Shown here: positions 1-10,382 of the stretch, one piece after another | Position numbering within the stretch: position 1 is the stretch's first letter | How the letters are laid out: every line of letters starts with the position of its first letter | NCBI RefSeq assembly: GCF_009602435.1 | Contig: NZ_VZDQ01000025.1 | Span: 124,001 to 188,000, forward strand | DNA length: 64,000 bases | Reading direction: 5' to 3' | Source of the DNA: Sediminibacillus terrae | GTDB lineage: Bacteria; Bacillota; Bacilli; Bacillales; Amphibacillaceae | Translations under genes and position numbers: made by a program | Notes under the pieces: generated by a model | Seen by the model: the letters and a program-made list of their open reading frames with translations, nothing else | The model's database searches: none | Told to the model about the DNA's origin: nothing

Positions 1-1
1 G

Positions 2-1204
2 TCGTTGGATACTGGTAAAACAGTAGAAGAAAGCCGCGGGGACATGGAGGATATCGCCGGTGTTTTCCGTTATTTTGCCGAGCTTGCCGACAAAGATGGA
101 GGCGAGCTGATCGATTCTCCAATCCCTAATTCCATCAGTAAAGTGGTCCGCGAGCCGGTTGGTGTTTGCGGCCAGATTACCCCTTGGAATTATCCATTGC
201 TGCAAGCGTCCTGGAAATTGGCTCCGGCGCTTGCGACCGGCAATACGTTAATCATGAAACCAAGTGAAATCACACCACTGACGACGATAAAAGTCTTCGA
301 ACTAATCGAAGAGGCAGGGGTGCCTGCTGGTGTTGCCAATTTGGTGCTTGGTGCTGGCAATACCGTTGGTGCTGAGCTGTCTGATAACACGGATGTAGAC
401 CTTATTTCTTTTACAGGCGGTATTGTAACCGGAAAGAAAATCATGCAAGCAGCAAGCGTGAATGTGAAAAAGCTGGCGCTTGAACTTGGCGGAAAAAACC
501 CGAACGTCGTCTTTGCGGATGCCGATTTCGAGGTAGCAGTCGACCAGGCGTTAAACGGGGTCTTTTTCCACGCAGGACAAATTTGTTCCGCCGGCACCAG
601 ACTGATTGTCGAAGAAAGGATTCATGATGAATTCGTAAACGCACTTGTTGAGAGAGTGAAAAAGTTCAAGCTCGGAAACGGATTTGATGAAGATACGCAA
701 ATGGGTCCGCTTATTTCGGCAGAGCACCTTGCAAAAGTAGAAAAATATGTAGAGACAGGTATTAAAGAAGGTGCAACAGTAGCAATTGGCGGCAGTCGTC
801 CGGATGATCCGGAACTACAGGATGGATTTTTCTATCTGCCTACCATTTTCACAAACTGCACAACCGATATGCGTATCGTTCAAGATGAAGCTTTCGGCCC
901 AATTATCACGGTGGAAAAATTCCGGACAGAAGAGGAAGCGGTAAAGCTTGCAAATGACTCTATCTATGGTCTTGCCGGCGGCGTTTGGACCAATGATATT
1001 GCAAAAGCGGAGCGCTGTGTGGCGAAGATGCGTATGGGGACGGTTTGGATCAATGACTTCAACCTTTACTTCCCGCACGCACCATGGGGTGGATTCAAGC
1101 AGTCTGGCATCGGACGCGAACTAGGGAAACTGGGGATGGAAGAATATACCGAAACAAAGCATATCTTTCAAAACCTGAAACCTGAATCGATGAACTGGTT
1201 CTAA
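2..1204 (+). CDS. betB: Betaine-aldehyde dehydrogenase, 5' end outside window
   Basis: NAD-dependent oxidation of betaine aldehyde to the osmoprotectant glycine betaine in the cytoplasm. The frame is already open at base 2, so the N-terminus is missing; about 400 of the usual ~490 residues are visible. Aldehyde dehydrogenase hallmarks are present: the NPWNYP-like TPWNYPLLQ substrate-channel motif, the general-base Glu in LELGGKNPNVVF, the catalytic Cys (codon 584-586) in GQICSAGTR, and the C-terminal PHAPWGGFKQSGIGRE signature. It is followed after 126 bases by betA on the same strand, which supports betaine aldehyde rather than another aldehyde as substrate. The B. subtilis counterpart is gbsA. 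Family certain; substrate assignment inferred from sequence and context. Confidence 0.93.
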   Translation, partial: SLDTGKTVEESRGDMEDIAGVFRYFAELADKDGGELIDSPIPNSISKVVREPVGVCGQITPWNYPLLQASWKLAPALATGNTLIMKPSEITPLTTIKVFELIEEAGVPAGVANLVLGAGNTVGAELSDNTDVDLISFTGGIVTGKKIMQAASVNVKKLALELGGKNPNVVFADADFEVAVDQALNGVFFHAGQICSAGTRLIVEERIHDEFVNALVERVKKFKLGNGFDEDTQMGPLISAEHLAKVEKYVETGIKEGATVAIGGSRPDDPELQDGFFYLPTIFTNCTTDMRIVQDEAFGPIITVEKFRTEEEAVKLANDSIYGLAGGVWTNDIAKAERCVAKMRMGTVWINDFNLYFPHAPWGGFKQSGIGRELGKLGMEEYTETKHIFQNLKPESMNWF

Positions 1205-1229
1205 GCTATCAATCTATTAGGATGTCCAT

Positions 1230-1262
1230 AGTTGGGAGGGATACTTTTCATCCCTCCCAACT
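1230..1262 (+). other. Perfect intercistronic hairpin between betB and betA
   Basis: A 12-bp perfect inverted repeat (AGTTGGGAGGGA / TCCCTCCCAACT) with a 9-base loop. It is not followed by a U-run, so it is a poor intrinsic terminator. It could stabilise or process the betB mRNA, or partly attenuate betA. Confidence 0.6.
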
Positions 1263-1330
1263 TAACGCCCTGATCTTACAGTAAATGACAGATGAAAATA
1301 AAAACAACCTACACCGAGGAGGAACAGAAG

Positions 1331-3016
1331 ATGAGTGAAACATACGATATTGTGATTGTTGGCGGGGGGAGTGCGGGTTCCGTGCTTGGTGACCGCCTGA
1401 GCGAAGACGGGAAAAAAAGTGTCCTTGTTTTGGAGGCGGGACGCAGTGATTATCCATGGGATCTATTGATTCAAATGCCGGCGGCTTTGCCATTCCCGGC
1501 AGGTAAAAGCCTTTACGACTGGAAATATGAATCGGACCCCGAGCCGCATATGAATGGACGACGTATCAAGCATGCGCGTGGAAAGGTACTCGGAGGATCG
1601 AGCTCCATCAACGGGATGATTTATCAACGCGGAAACCCGATGGATTATGAACGCTGGGGAGCCGACGAAGGGATGGAAACGTGGGATTTTGCTCATTGTC
1701 TTCCATATTTCAAACGCTTGGAAAATGCTTTGGGATCACCGGACGATGATCTTCGAGGCCACGACGGGCCGATCAAATTGGAGCGCGGGCCGGCCAAAAA
1801 TCCTTTGTTCCAAGCCTTCTTCAATGCAGGGGTAGAAGCCGGTTACTCACGGACCCCTGATGTGAACGGTTTTCGCCAGGAAGGATTCGGTCCGTTTGAT
1901 AAACATGTTTACAAAGGCCAGCGATTGTCAGCTTCACGCGCTTATCTGCGCCCGGCGATGAAGCGGGAGAATCTGACGGTCAAGACGCGCGCTTTTGTGA
2001 TGAGCATCGATTTCGATGGTACGCGTGCTAAAGGATTGACCTATCGGCGCAACGGGAAGACGCACCAAGTGAACGCAGGGGAGGTCATTCTCGCAGGCGG
2101 TGCAATCAATACACCGCAGCTGCTTCAGCTGTCCGGTGTAGGCGATGCGGAACATCTGCGTTCTCTGGGCATTAAACCAGTGGTCGACCTTCCGGGTGTG
2201 GGAGAAAACCTCCAGGACCACCTTGAAGTCTATGTGCAACATGCTTGTTCAGAACCGGTTTCCGAACAGCCGAACTTGAATAAATTGCGGATGCCTTGGA
2301 TCGGGCTGCAATGGATGCTCGGACGTACGGGAGCTGCGGCGACCAATCATTTCGAAGGCGGAGGTTTCGTCCGTTCGAACGAGGACGTCGATTACCCGAA
2401 CTTGATGTTCCATTTCCTTCCGGTAGCGGTCCGTTACGATGGACAAAAAGCGGACACCGCTCACGGATTCCAAGTGCACATCGGACCGATGTACTCCGAT
2501 GCCCGCGGATCATTAAAGATTCGTTCAAAAGATCCGAAAGAGCATCCGAGCATGGTTTACAACTATCTATCGACAGAACAAGACAAACGCGAGTGGGTGG
2601 AAGCAATCAGAGTCACTCGTGACATCATGTCACAACCAGCTATGAAGCCTTACAACGCAGGGGAAATTTCGCCTGGTCCTTCCGTCCGGACAGATGAGGA
2701 GATTCTGGAATGGGTGCGGAACGATGCGGAGACGGCACTTCATCCGTCTTGCACGGCAAAGATGGGACCCGCTTCCGATCCTATGGCTGTTCTAGACCCG
2801 CAAACCATGAAGGTTCATGGTCTCGACAATGTACGCGTGGCAGATGCTTCGGCGATGCCTTACGTCACGAACGGCAATATCCATGCGCCGGTCTTGATGC
2901 TGGCGGAAAAAGCAGCGGACTTAATCCAGGGGCGTAAACCGCTCGAACCTATTCATGCGGATTACTACCGTCATGGAGTACATCCGGCCGATGCAGGCAC
3001 CGTAACTGCTAAATAA
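1331..3016 (+). CDS. betA: Choline dehydrogenase, GMC oxidoreductase family
   Basis: FAD-dependent oxidation of choline to betaine aldehyde, the substrate of the preceding BetB. The 561-residue product has the N-terminal dinucleotide motif [14 protein letters not shown], the GMC signature [18 protein letters not shown], the second GMC signature around [16 protein letters not shown], and the C-terminal active-site region with [10 protein letters not shown] and NGNIHAP. The start at 1331 is chosen because GAGGAGG (1316-1322) lies 8 bases upstream; an in-frame ATG at 1292 lacks such a site. B. subtilis uses a type III alcohol dehydrogenase (GbsB) for this step, so this strain uses the GMC enzyme common in proteobacteria. 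Other GMC alcohol substrates are possible, but the betB neighbour argues for choline. Confidence 0.9.
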   Translation: MSETYDIVIVGGGSAGSVLGDRLSEDGKKSVLVLEAGRSDYPWDLLIQMPAALPFPAGKSLYDWKYESDPEPHMNGRRIKHARGKVLGGSSSINGMIYQRGNPMDYERWGADEGMETWDFAHCLPYFKRLENALGSPDDDLRGHDGPIKLERGPAKNPLFQAFFNAGVEAGYSRTPDVNGFRQEGFGPFDKHVYKGQRLSASRAYLRPAMKRENLTVKTRAFVMSIDFDGTRAKGLTYRRNGKTHQVNAGEVILAGGAINTPQLLQLSGVGDAEHLRSLGIKPVVDLPGVGENLQDHLEVYVQHACSEPVSEQPNLNKLRMPWIGLQWMLGRTGAAATNHFEGGGFVRSNEDVDYPNLMFHFLPVAVRYDGQKADTAHGFQVHIGPMYSDARGSLKIRSKDPKEHPSMVYNYLSTEQDKREWVEAIRVTRDIMSQPAMKPYNAGEISPGPSVRTDEEILEWVRNDAETALHPSCTAKMGPASDPMAVLDPQTMKVHGLDNVRVADASAMPYVTNGNIHAPVLMLAEKAADLIQGRKPLEPIHADYYRHGVHPADAGTVTAK

Positions 3017-3027
3017 TATGTTTTATG

Positions 3028-3094
3028 AGAAGGCCTCTTTTATGATGTGTATGCTCGAAAAGCATTCAACCTATGAAAGAGGCCTTCTTTTTTT
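3028..3094 (+). terminator. Intrinsic terminator after betA
   Basis: Stem AGAAGGCCTCTTT (3028-3040) pairs with AAAGAGGCCTTCT (3076-3088), followed by a T-run to 3094. A small nested hairpin (ATGCT / AGCAT, 3051-3065) sits in the long loop. Confidence 0.85.
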
Positions 3095-3153
3095 AGGAGA
3101 AAGAAAAGAATCCCGATATGGATGCTGTATCTCGGGGGACATTCCGTTAAGAA

Positions 3154-3506
3154 GCTGGGACAAAAAACGAACGATTCCAATTCGCTCGGTTTATGAGTTG
3201 TAAAAAGTAAACCGTTCTAACATTCACTAACCTAAAGAGCAACGCTCCACTCCGGCAAGGTACTTCGCTTTTCGTAGGCACGGCTTCAGCTACCTGGTAA
3301 AGAGAAGCACTTTGCCAAGTGGATCTTCAGCTTGCGCTCATCCCGCAGGAGACTGCGTATCTTGCCGTAGCGATACGAAGGACGCATCAAACAACAGGAT
3401 GAAAAGAAGTCTATCTAAGGAACACAAATAGTAAAAACCGAACGAATTTGGTTGATAGCTCAAATTCGCTCGGTTTTTGTTTTGGTGGCCTAGCTTTTGT
3501 CCCGGC
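3154..3506. repeat. Intergenic repeat element A with GGGACAAAA inverted ends
   Basis: A 353-bp non-coding element filling the gap between convergent betA and yfmS. Its ends are near-perfect inverted repeats, GCTGGGACAAAA (3154-3165) and TTTTGTCCCGGC (3495-3506). It contains a structured core (3253-3376) with arms CGGCAAGGTAC and GTATCTTGCCG and a central hairpin around CTGGTAAAG / CTTTGCCAAG. Near the right end is a long terminator hairpin (3433-3450 with 3461-3478). That stem has an A-C mismatch when transcribed rightward but a G-U pair when transcribed leftward, so it should work best as the yfmS terminator. Related copies lie at 10583-10778, 17643-18240, 41181-41625 and 56441-57017. No open reading frame of note. 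Confidence 0.75.
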
Positions 3507-3519
3507 CACTTTTGGTTCT

Positions 3520-4380
3520 TTATTTAGTTTCCAGTTGAGTTTCAGCTAATTTTGCCAGGTCCTGGGCGTTTGTGCTGATTTCTTGGACTGTGGCAGAAAT
3601 GTCTGTGATTGCAGTTGCCTGTGTATCCGTCATTTGATGGATACCGGAAAATGCATCATCCAGTTTGGCAATGAGCGTTTGGATATTTTTGGTGGCATCG
3701 TTGATTTTTTTAACGTTATCTTTTGAGTTATTGGCAAGTTTCCGAATTTCCTCTGCGACAACACCGAATCCTTTCCCCGCTTCACCCGCACGTGCGGCTT
3801 CAATCGATGCATTCAGACCCAGCAGATTGCTTTGTTCGGAAATGCCCTTGACCACTGTTGATATTTCGCCGATTTCTTCTGTACTTTCACTTACTTTTTT
3901 CACTTGTGAAGAAACATCTGTTACGTGTTCCGCCAGATCATTTATGGAGCCTGTGATTTCCTGAACAGAAGCTGCAGACTGTTCAACAATTGCTAGAAGG
4001 CTTTCAGCCACTTCGTGCAATTTATTGGCTTTTTCCAGACTGGTTCCGATTCCGACTCCCCCGATAACGGTTCCATTTTCGTCGCGCAATGGAATAGCAC
4101 GGGCGATTAGTGGGAAGCCGAATAATTCTTTCGGAACTATTTCCGACTTCGGACAGTTTTCCCTAATGGCCTTTGTGATGATGTCCCCCTCTGTAAGCGG
4201 ATCGCCGGGGTTGACGTTAAGGGAGAATGTTTCACCTGGAATATTGATGATCAGTTTCTCCGTATCATAGATGCCGACCGTGATGTCATCGTTTATTAAT
4301 TGATTTAAGACGGGTGCCACCTTGACAAAAGAATCTAACAGCTCTGAATCGGTCCCGGTTTGAATTTTAACTTCGGTCAT
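3520..4380 (-). CDS. yfmS: Soluble methyl-accepting chemotaxis-type receptor, YfmS-like
   Basis: Predicted cytoplasmic chemoreceptor of 286 residues, the same size as B. subtilis YfmS. No membrane segment is visible. The N-terminal ~130 residues form a small sensory domain (includes [12 protein letters not shown]). The C-terminal half is an MCP signalling coiled coil with the highly conserved hairpin tip ([20 protein letters not shown] and [11 protein letters not shown]), where CheA/CheW bind. The start at 4380 is set by AGGAGG about 6 bases upstream; a longer frame to 4443 would overlap the upstream gene. The gene lies directly downstream of the yfmT-like aldehyde dehydrogenase, as in B. subtilis, suggesting that it senses something linked to that substrate. 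The ligand is unknown. Confidence 0.85.
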   Translation of the reverse strand: MTEVKIQTGTDSELLDSFVKVAPVLNQLINDDITVGIYDTEKLIINIPGETFSLNVNPGDPLTEGDIITKAIRENCPKSEIVPKELFGFPLIARAIPLRDENGTVIGGVGIGTSLEKANKLHEVAESLLAIVEQSAASVQEITGSINDLAEHVTDVSSQVKKVSESTEEIGEISTVVKGISEQSNLLGLNASIEAARAGEAGKGFGVVAEEIRKLANNSKDNVKKINDATKNIQTLIAKLDDAFSGIHQMTDTQATAITDISATVQEISTNAQDLAKLAETQLETK

Positions 4381-4400
4381 TTTATTCCTCCTCGTTTTGT

Positions 4401-5858
4401 TTAGTATGGAAACTGGCGCTGTCCATAATTGATCGAAATCCATTTCAACGTCGTAAATTCCTCAAGACTCCATTCCCCATTAAGTCGACCTAGACCGGAT
4501 TGTTTTTCTCCTCCGAATGCAACAATTGGTTCGTCATTGATCGTAATGTCGTTCACGTGAATCATGCCGGTCTGTACCTGCTTTGCCAACTGGACACCGC
4601 GTTCTCCATCTCTTGTGTGCACAGCACCACTTAGACCAAAGTCGGTATCATTCGCAATCTGTATTGCTTCTTCATCCGTATTAAATGTCATAACACTGAC
4701 TACAGGGCCGAACATCTCCTCCCGAGCAATGTCCATGTCCGGTGTCACACCTGTCAATATGGTCGGTTCCACCATATTACCTGAAATATTGCCTCGTAGC
4801 AGTGGTTCAGCCCCTTGTTCTATGCCTTTCTCGATGATTGCTTTTAAGGTCTGGGCCGCTCTTTCGTTTACGACAGGTCCAATAACGGTATCAGGGTCTC
4901 GCGGATCGCCTGTTTTAAGGGAAGCAATTTTTTCTCTATATTTGCTGATGAACTCGTCATAAACAGACTGGTGGACAATGATACGGTTTGCGGACATACA
5001 GATTTGGCCCTGATGGGTAAAACGGCTGAATGCAGCTGCGTTCACCGCATAGTCGATATCCGCGTCGTCCAAAATGATAAATGCGCTATTCCCGCCTAAT
5101 TCGAGCAGGGCTTTTTTGAAATGCTTTGCTGCCAGTTGTGCGATATGTCTACCTACGCCGGTGGATCCTGTAAAGGAGATAATCCTTGGGATAGGGTGCT
5201 CTACAAACGAATCGCCGATTTCGTTAATGTCTGTGACTACTACGTTGAAGAGACCTTTTGGAATGCCGGCTTCTTCAAAAATCTTTGCAATCAATGTACC
5301 TCCGACGATAGGTGTTTCCTCGTGCGCTTTTAGAACCACACCATTTCCAGCGCCGATTGCTGGGGCAATCGATTTGATGGACAAGAAAAATGGAAAGTTG
5401 AATGGGCTGATGACTCCTACTACACCAGCAGGCATGCGATATAGTCGGTTCTCCTTCCCGTTTTCAACGGATGGCAGGATTTTGCCTTCCTTCTTAAGTG
5501 GAAAAGTTGCTGCTTCCTTGATCATATTTTTGACAAGGCCTATTTCGAACGCGGCTTTTAATCGTGTTCCACCGAGTTCATCGATAATGAGGTTCGTGAT
5601 CTCTTCTTCATGGGCGTCAATATAGGTTACCGCACGCTCAAGAATGTCACGTTGTTGGTAAGGGTTGATTTGATTCCATTCATCCATGGCTGCTTGTGCT
5701 GCTGAATAGGCAGTATCTATATCCTCTGTTGAAGCCATTTTGAATTCTGTTAGTACATCACCGTTATATGGATTTATATCTTTCAATGTGCGGCTGCTTT
5801 TTCCATCAATCCATGTGCCGGCAATGTATTGTTTGTTGAGCGAGTTGATGTCTAACAT
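4401..5858 (-). CDS. yfmT: Aldehyde dehydrogenase, YfmT-like (aromatic aldehyde type)
   Basis: NAD(P)-dependent aldehyde dehydrogenase of 485 residues, the length of B. subtilis YfmT, annotated there as a putative vanillin/benzaldehyde dehydrogenase. Visible motifs: [12 protein letters not shown] (substrate entrance), GSTGVGR (cofactor fold), [11 protein letters not shown] (general-base Glu), GQICMSANR (catalytic Cys) and [10 protein letters not shown]. The start codon at 5858 has an AGGGGGAA ribosome binding site just upstream. Only 20 bases separate its stop from the yfmS start, so the two are surely co-transcribed. Aromatic aldehyde specificity is inherited from the family and not shown by the sequence itself. 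Confidence 0.85.
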   Translation of the reverse strand: MLDINSLNKQYIAGTWIDGKSSRTLKDINPYNGDVLTEFKMASTEDIDTAYSAAQAAMDEWNQINPYQQRDILERAVTYIDAHEEEITNLIIDELGGTRLKAAFEIGLVKNMIKEAATFPLKKEGKILPSVENGKENRLYRMPAGVVGVISPFNFPFFLSIKSIAPAIGAGNGVVLKAHEETPIVGGTLIAKIFEEAGIPKGLFNVVVTDINEIGDSFVEHPIPRIISFTGSTGVGRHIAQLAAKHFKKALLELGGNSAFIILDDADIDYAVNAAAFSRFTHQGQICMSANRIIVHQSVYDEFISKYREKIASLKTGDPRDPDTVIGPVVNERAAQTLKAIIEKGIEQGAEPLLRGNISGNMVEPTILTGVTPDMDIAREEMFGPVVSVMTFNTDEEAIQIANDTDFGLSGAVHTRDGERGVQLAKQVQTGMIHVNDITINDEPIVAFGGEKQSGLGRLNGEWSLEEFTTLKWISINYGQRQFPY

Positions 5859-6050
5859 GCTATTCCCCCTGGTATGTAAAATGTAAATACTTTCTTTTCT
5901 AATATCGGTAAATATAGCCTATAAGTAAAGGGGTGTTTGCGAGGTAGCTTCATGCCTTTAGGAGATAGCATACGTTGGCGGATCGACGGAACTTGATTGA
6001 ATGGGCATTCTTGAAAGCGATAAAAAGCTGCGGAGATGAAAAAAGGACGA

Positions 6051-6078
6051 AAAAAATCCCCACATTTTTGTGTGGGGA
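6051..6078 (-). terminator. Intrinsic terminator of cwlJ
   Basis: Read on the minus strand: stem TCCCCACA / TGTGGGGA with a 6-base loop, then a run of six T (plus-strand A-run 6051-6056). It begins about 8 bases after the cwlJ stop. Confidence 0.88.
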
Positions 6079-6085
6079 GAGGGGC

Positions 6086-6526
6086 CTACCAGCCATATAC
6101 GCCTTCGCACGTATTGGCCTGTGGTTCATAATAACAATGCTGTTTAAATTGCCCTGTGAATGGCTGGCCGTACCAGTCAGGTGGACATTCGCCATAAGGG
6201 TTGAAATACCAAAGGGCAAATTTGGAGGGATGCTGTCTCCAAAAGTCCAACACTTGCCTGGCCAGCCTTTTTTCTACACCTCTGGCTCTGTTATAAAAAA
6301 CATTCCCCTTTTGCACGGCTTCGAAAGAGTAATTTCCGCCCTGCACTTGAAAGATGACATCCCGTATCGATCGCAAATCTTCAAAATCCAGACAGTTTGC
6401 TTTCAGCCGGTTTACAATGACATTTCCGACCATCAGCATTCCTTGTTTTCCTTCCCCTTCAGCTTCCGCCCTCATCATCCTTGCGACAAGGTTAACATCG
6501 TTCTCCGTATATTTTACTCTTGCCAT
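6086..6526 (-). CDS. cwlJ: Spore cortex-lytic cell wall hydrolase CwlJ
   Basis: Cell-wall hydrolase of the Hydrolase_2 (SleB/CwlJ) family, needed in B. subtilis for cortex breakdown during Ca-DPA germination. The 146-residue protein begins directly with the catalytic domain and has no signal peptide or peptidoglycan-binding domain. That pattern separates CwlJ from SleB. Family features include NLVARMMRAEAEGEG near the N-terminus (active-site Glu region), VGNVIVNRL, and the C-terminal ALWYFNPYGECPPDW. The start has a GAGGTGAT ribosome binding site. The coat partner gerQ is not next to it, so the gene appears monocistronic. Its presence is good evidence that the organism sporulates. Confidence 0.9.
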   Translation of the reverse strand: MARVKYTENDVNLVARMMRAEAEGEGKQGMLMVGNVIVNRLKANCLDFEDLRSIRDVIFQVQGGNYSFEAVQKGNVFYNRARGVEKRLARQVLDFWRQHPSKFALWYFNPYGECPPDWYGQPFTGQFKQHCYYEPQANTCEGVYGW

Positions 6527-6697
6527 TTTTGTATCACCTCTAAGAGTATTCTATGTAAAATGCCCACAAAGTTGCTTTTTTACTTGAACAATGTGGTGCA
6601 AGAAGATAAGTATGGCTAACTGGGCTGCTTATATACAAACACGCGATGGTCGGATAATTGCTTGGAGTGCTTTGGTCTTAGTGACCATTTTCCTCTA

Positions 6698-7618
6698 TTA
6701 CTTATTTTCCTTCCCTATCTCCGGGAGTACGGTCTTTGCCACTTTTTCATCCAATGCTTCATAATCGTAATACTTGATGGTTTCATATAGCTCTTGGCGG
6801 GACTGCATGTCTCCGAGTTTTTCCTTTTGCGTGTCGTGTTCCATGATTTCCATGAACACCCGCTCGTAAGCTTTGGCTGCCACGCGTAAGGACGTAACGG
6901 GATAAATGACCATACTCATTCCGAATGAAAGGAAATCCTCCCCTGTAAAATAAGGGGTTTTTCCGAATTCAGTCATGTTGGCGAGCAGTGGTGTTTTGAT
7001 TGCTGACGATGCCAGCCGAAAGTCTTCTTCACTTGTCAATGCTTCAGGAAAGATGGCATCGGCTCCAGCGTCGACATACATATTGGCACGCTCGATGGCT
7101 TTTTCCATTCCTTCCACCGACTTTGCATCTGTCCGGGCTACGATGACAAGTGTGGGCGCGACTTCTCTGATGGTCCGGATTTTTTGCATCATTTCTTCTG
7201 GTTCGATCAATTTTTTGCCATTCAAATGCCCGCATTTTTTCGGCAGCAGCTGATCCTCTATTTGCACGGCTGCAACTCCGGCTTCGACCATTTCCCTTGC
7301 GGCCCGGGCTACGTTGATGACTCCTCCGTAGCCTGTATCGATGTCGACGAGCAGGGGAAGATCGGAAGCCCGTATAAGTTCCCGGGCTTTTTCGGCCATT
7401 TCATTTGAATAAATGAGACCAAGATCAGGAAGCGCCCGACTGGCCGTATAGGCGGCACCGGACAGATAAATGGCCTGGAATCCGACATCCCGGGCGATTT
7501 TGGCGGAAATCCCGTCGTGAGCGCCGGGGATTTTCAGCAATTCCGGTCGGTTGATCAATTTTCTAAAAGTCTCTGCTCTTTCTGACTGTGTTGATTTTGG
7601 TTCGACAATCCATGACAT
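6698..7618 (-). CDS. prpB: 2-methylisocitrate lyase
   Basis: Splits 2-methylisocitrate into pyruvate and succinate, the last step of the methylcitrate cycle for propionyl-CoA. The 306-residue protein is a PEP mutase/isocitrate lyase-type barrel with the metal-binding VDIDTGYG (residues 91-98) and the catalytic loop KKCGH (Cys129). These features distinguish it from oxaloacetate decarboxylase-like relatives. The start at 7618 lies 17 bases after the prpD stop, making it the distal gene of prpC-prpD-prpB. No obvious U-tailed terminator follows; only a weak GGTC/GACC hairpin is seen around 6676-6690. Confidence 0.93.
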   Translation of the reverse strand: MSWIVEPKSTQSERAETFRKLINRPELLKIPGAHDGISAKIARDVGFQAIYLSGAAYTASRALPDLGLIYSNEMAEKARELIRASDLPLLVDIDTGYGGVINVARAAREMVEAGVAAVQIEDQLLPKKCGHLNGKKLIEPEEMMQKIRTIREVAPTLVIVARTDAKSVEGMEKAIERANMYVDAGADAIFPEALTSEEDFRLASSAIKTPLLANMTEFGKTPYFTGEDFLSFGMSMVIYPVTSLRVAAKAYERVFMEIMEHDTQKEKLGDMQSRQELYETIKYYDYEALDEKVAKTVLPEIGKENK

Positions 7619-7635
7619 CTATGCTTCCTCCTTCA

Positions 7636-9078
7636 TTATATGCGGAATAGCTCCATGAACTGATTGACAGGTGTATCTGTCAATTCTTCATAGTTCTCGC
7701 ACAATTCAAGTATCCGGTTGGCCTGGCGAAGCGGGAACCGGGTCTTCACATTGTGCTGGAACTTTTCCAAAAGTAACGGAATCCCTTCGTTGCGGCGGCG
7801 TCTGTGTCCTATCGGATATTCTACAGCTATTTGTTCGGTATGTGTCCCATCATGGAAGAACACTTGGACAGCATTGGCGATCGAGCGCTTATCCGGATCT
7901 AGATAGTCTTTGCTGTATTGCTCGTTTTCGGTTATAACCATTTTGTTTCTCAAGCGGTCGATTTCCGGGTTGGCGGCTACCTCGTCTTCATAGTGGTCCG
8001 CATTCAATGAACCATATAGAAGGCCGATGGCTGTAATGTACTGGATACAATGATCTCGGTCTGCCGGATTGTAAAGCGGTCCCTTTTTATCGATAATGCG
8101 GATGGCTGATTCATGCGTTGTAATGGTTATTCGCTCGATCTCTTCGATTCTTCCGTCGATTTGTTCATGCAGTTTGATTGCTGCTTCCGCTGCAGTTTGA
8201 GCATGAAATTCAGCAGGAAAAGATATCTTAAACAAAATGTTTTCTATTACATAGGAGCCAAAAGGACGTGCCAACGTCAGTTCTTTTCCGCTAAAGAGTA
8301 CGTCCTGGAATCCCCAACCTGGCGCCGAAAGGGCAGTCTTATAGCCCATTTCTCCATTCATCGTCATTAAGGCCAGTCTTACCCCACGGCTTGTCGCATC
8401 TCCGGCCGCCCACGATTTCCTTGATCCTGTGTTGGGTGCATGACGATAGGTTCGAAGGCTGGAATTATCGACCCATGCTTGTGAAACCGCATTGATGACA
8501 TCTTCTTTGCTACCTCCAAGCATGGCGGTCACTACGGCTGTTGTGGCCACCTTGACGTAAAGCACATGATCAAGCCCCTCGCGATTGAGGCTGTTTTCCA
8601 GTGCCAATATCCCTTGAATTTCATGGGCTTTAACAATATTTTCCAAGACAGTGCTCATCTGCAGCGGCTGGTTTCCTTCCGAGCATCTTTTACGGCTGAT
8701 ATAATCAGAAATTGCCAGGATTCCTCCTAAGTTGTCAGAAGGATGCCCCCATTCTGCAGCAAGCCAGGTGTCATTGTAGTCGAGCCAGCGAATCATGCAT
8801 CCGATATTGAAGGCTGCGTGGACAGGGTCCAGTTCATAAGATGTACCAGGAACACGGGAGCCGTTCGGGACGACGGTGCCAGGTACGATAGGCCCTAAAT
8901 GCTTGGCGCACTCTGGATAGCGTAAAGCCAAGAATCCACAGCCAAGCGTATCCATCAATACATATTGTGCTGTTTTCAACGCTTCTTCGCTATCGATTTT
9001 TCCATAAACGGCATAATCTGCAATACGTTCTAATACTTGGTCGGCAGTTTGTGCCGTTTTTACATTCATTTCTGTCAT
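7636..9078 (-). CDS. prpD: 2-methylcitrate dehydratase
   Basis: Dehydrates 2-methylcitrate towards 2-methyl-cis-aconitate in the methylcitrate cycle. The product is 480 residues and belongs to the MmgE/PrpD family; recognisable stretches include [34 protein letters not shown] and [16 protein letters not shown]. The frame stays open upstream into prpC, but the start is placed at 9078 because a GGTGG-type ribosome binding site (9088-9096) precedes it with good spacing and because a longer form would overlap prpC. A second ATG at 9069 is a minor alternative. It is the middle gene of the operon. Iron-sulfur AcnD is not present, so PrpD likely acts with a housekeeping aconitase. Confidence 0.93.
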   Translation of the reverse strand: MTEMNVKTAQTADQVLERIADYAVYGKIDSEEALKTAQYVLMDTLGCGFLALRYPECAKHLGPIVPGTVVPNGSRVPGTSYELDPVHAAFNIGCMIRWLDYNDTWLAAEWGHPSDNLGGILAISDYISRKRCSEGNQPLQMSTVLENIVKAHEIQGILALENSLNREGLDHVLYVKVATTAVVTAMLGGSKEDVINAVSQAWVDNSSLRTYRHAPNTGSRKSWAAGDATSRGVRLALMTMNGEMGYKTALSAPGWGFQDVLFSGKELTLARPFGSYVIENILFKISFPAEFHAQTAAEAAIKLHEQIDGRIEEIERITITTHESAIRIIDKKGPLYNPADRDHCIQYITAIGLLYGSLNADHYEDEVAANPEIDRLRNKMVITENEQYSKDYLDPDKRSIANAVQVFFHDGTHTEQIAVEYPIGHRRRRNEGIPLLLEKFQHNVKTRFPLRQANRILELCENYEELTDTPVNQFMELFRI

Positions 9079-9148
9079 TGTCAACGCCACCTTTTTATTA
9101 TGTAGTAGTTTTAAAAAAGCCAGCCGGGGTACCCCGGCAGATTGAGTT

Positions 9149-10264
9149 TTAAGGGTGGAGCCCGCGTGGTCCAGTATAGAGAACTCTTGGTCTGAACAAC
9201 TTATTGTTGGCATACTGCTCAGATACATGGGCACATAATCCCAGCGTCCTGGCAGCAAAGAAAATAGGGGTATACAAGTCGATCGGGATACCCAATAAGT
9301 AATAAACAGGCGCTGCATAGTAGTCCAGATTCGGATAAAGTCCTTTTTCTTCTTTCATCAATTGTTCCCCGGCTTCACACATTTCCATGAGGTCATTCCG
9401 GTTATTCACCGCTGCCAGTTCGCGTAATGCTTCTTTCATCAGCAAAGCTCTCGGATCCATCTTTTTCATATAAACACGATGTCCGAAGCCCATCACTTTT
9501 TCTTTCATTTTAAGTTTTTCATAGAGGAGATGGCGGAAACCATCGGTTGTTTTTCCTTCCAACAACATATACATAACTGCTTCATTCGCTCCCCCGTGCA
9601 GGTTTCCTTTCAACGAAGCGACTGCTCCGGTCAACGCCCCGTATATATCTGAGTTCGTCGACGCTATGACGCGTGCAGTAAAAGTTGAATTCGGCATTTC
9701 GTGTTCACTGTAAACCATCAAAGACTGATCGAAATATGCAGCTTCTGTTGCTGTAGGCTTTTTACCTGTAATCATATGCAAGAAATTCTCACTGTACGAC
9801 AGTTCCTGACGCGGCGGTATCACTTTCTCGTCATGAAGAAGGTGATAGCTGTTCGCCACAATGTTGGGGATCTTTGCCAATAAACTGAGCGCAATTTGTC
9901 TGATTTGTTCTTCGCTCCGTCCGTTCAGATCCTGTTCATATCCAGCGAGTGCGGAAATCCCTGTCCGTAATGCATCCATCGGGTGTGTTTGCTTAGGCAG
10001 TTTGTGGAAAAGAGAGAAGAAATCATCTGGGAGGTCATATTCTTTTTTTAATTGTTGTTCAAGAGTGGAGCGTTCTTGTTGATCAGGCAATTCTCCCTGA
10101 AGTAACAGCTGAACGAGATCTAAATATTCCCTGTTTTGGGCGAGCTCGATCAAATCATATCCTCTAAGGACAATTTCTTCCGCTTCCACATCCAAGTAAG
10201 AAAGCTTCGTTTCGGATGCAATCACCCCGTCCAAACCGGGTTTATAACTCGTTTTTTCTTGCAT
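9149..10264 (-). CDS. prpC: 2-methylcitrate synthase / citrate synthase family
   Basis: Condenses propionyl-CoA with oxaloacetate to 2-methylcitrate. The 371 residues match the short citrate synthases of Gram-positives (B. subtilis MmgD is about this size). Active-site histidines are visible in [13 protein letters not shown] (H188), [13 protein letters not shown] (H223) and [17 protein letters not shown] (H262). The start at 10264 has an AGGAGGGG ribosome binding site. It is the first gene of the operon, behind a well-formed promoter and a cre site. Sequence alone does not separate citrate from methylcitrate synthase; the prpD-prpB context does. Confidence 0.92.
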   Translation of the reverse strand: MQEKTSYKPGLDGVIASETKLSYLDVEAEEIVLRGYDLIELAQNREYLDLVQLLLQGELPDQQERSTLEQQLKKEYDLPDDFFSLFHKLPKQTHPMDALRTGISALAGYEQDLNGRSEEQIRQIALSLLAKIPNIVANSYHLLHDEKVIPPRQELSYSENFLHMITGKKPTATEAAYFDQSLMVYSEHEMPNSTFTARVIASTNSDIYGALTGAVASLKGNLHGGANEAVMYMLLEGKTTDGFRHLLYEKLKMKEKVMGFGHRVYMKKMDPRALLMKEALRELAAVNNRNDLMEMCEAGEQLMKEEKGLYPNLDYYAAPVYYLLGIPIDLYTPIFFAARTLGLCAHVSEQYANNKLFRPRVLYTGPRGLHP

Positions 10265-10286
10265 AAGACCCCTCCTAGCAGTTTTT

Positions 10287-10301
10287 AGTAAACGCTTTCA
10301 A
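10287..10301 (-). promoter_or_regulatory. CcpA cre site in prpC leader
   Basis: Minus-strand TTGAAAGCGTTTACT matches the cre consensus TGWAARCGYTWWCA at 13 of 14 positions. It lies about 75 bases downstream of the predicted transcription start, a position typical of roadblock repression. It predicts glucose repression of propionate catabolism. Confidence 0.8.
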
Positions 10302-10382
10302 AAAAAGCGATAAAACAAACACGGCTGGTGACAATCTTCCAAGCTTTGTGAAATTCCACTCTATGCGCATTTTCACTTCTTC

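Noticed and set aside
2172-2606. 144-codon minus-strand frame inside betA
   Set aside because: Shadow of a strongly coding, conserved plus-strand gene; no ribosome binding site or recognisable domain.
5975-6619. 214-codon plus-strand frame
   Set aside because: It is antisense to cwlJ, has no recognisable domain and contains the cwlJ terminator.
6612-6764. 50-codon plus-strand frame with one hydrophobic segment (MANWAAYIQT...)
   Set aside because: No Shine-Dalgarno sequence, and its end runs antisense through the prpB 3' coding region.
9079-9318. N-terminal extension of prpD of about 80 codons
   Set aside because: It would overlap the end of prpC by 170 bases and lacks a ribosome binding site; a GGTGG site marks the start at 9078.
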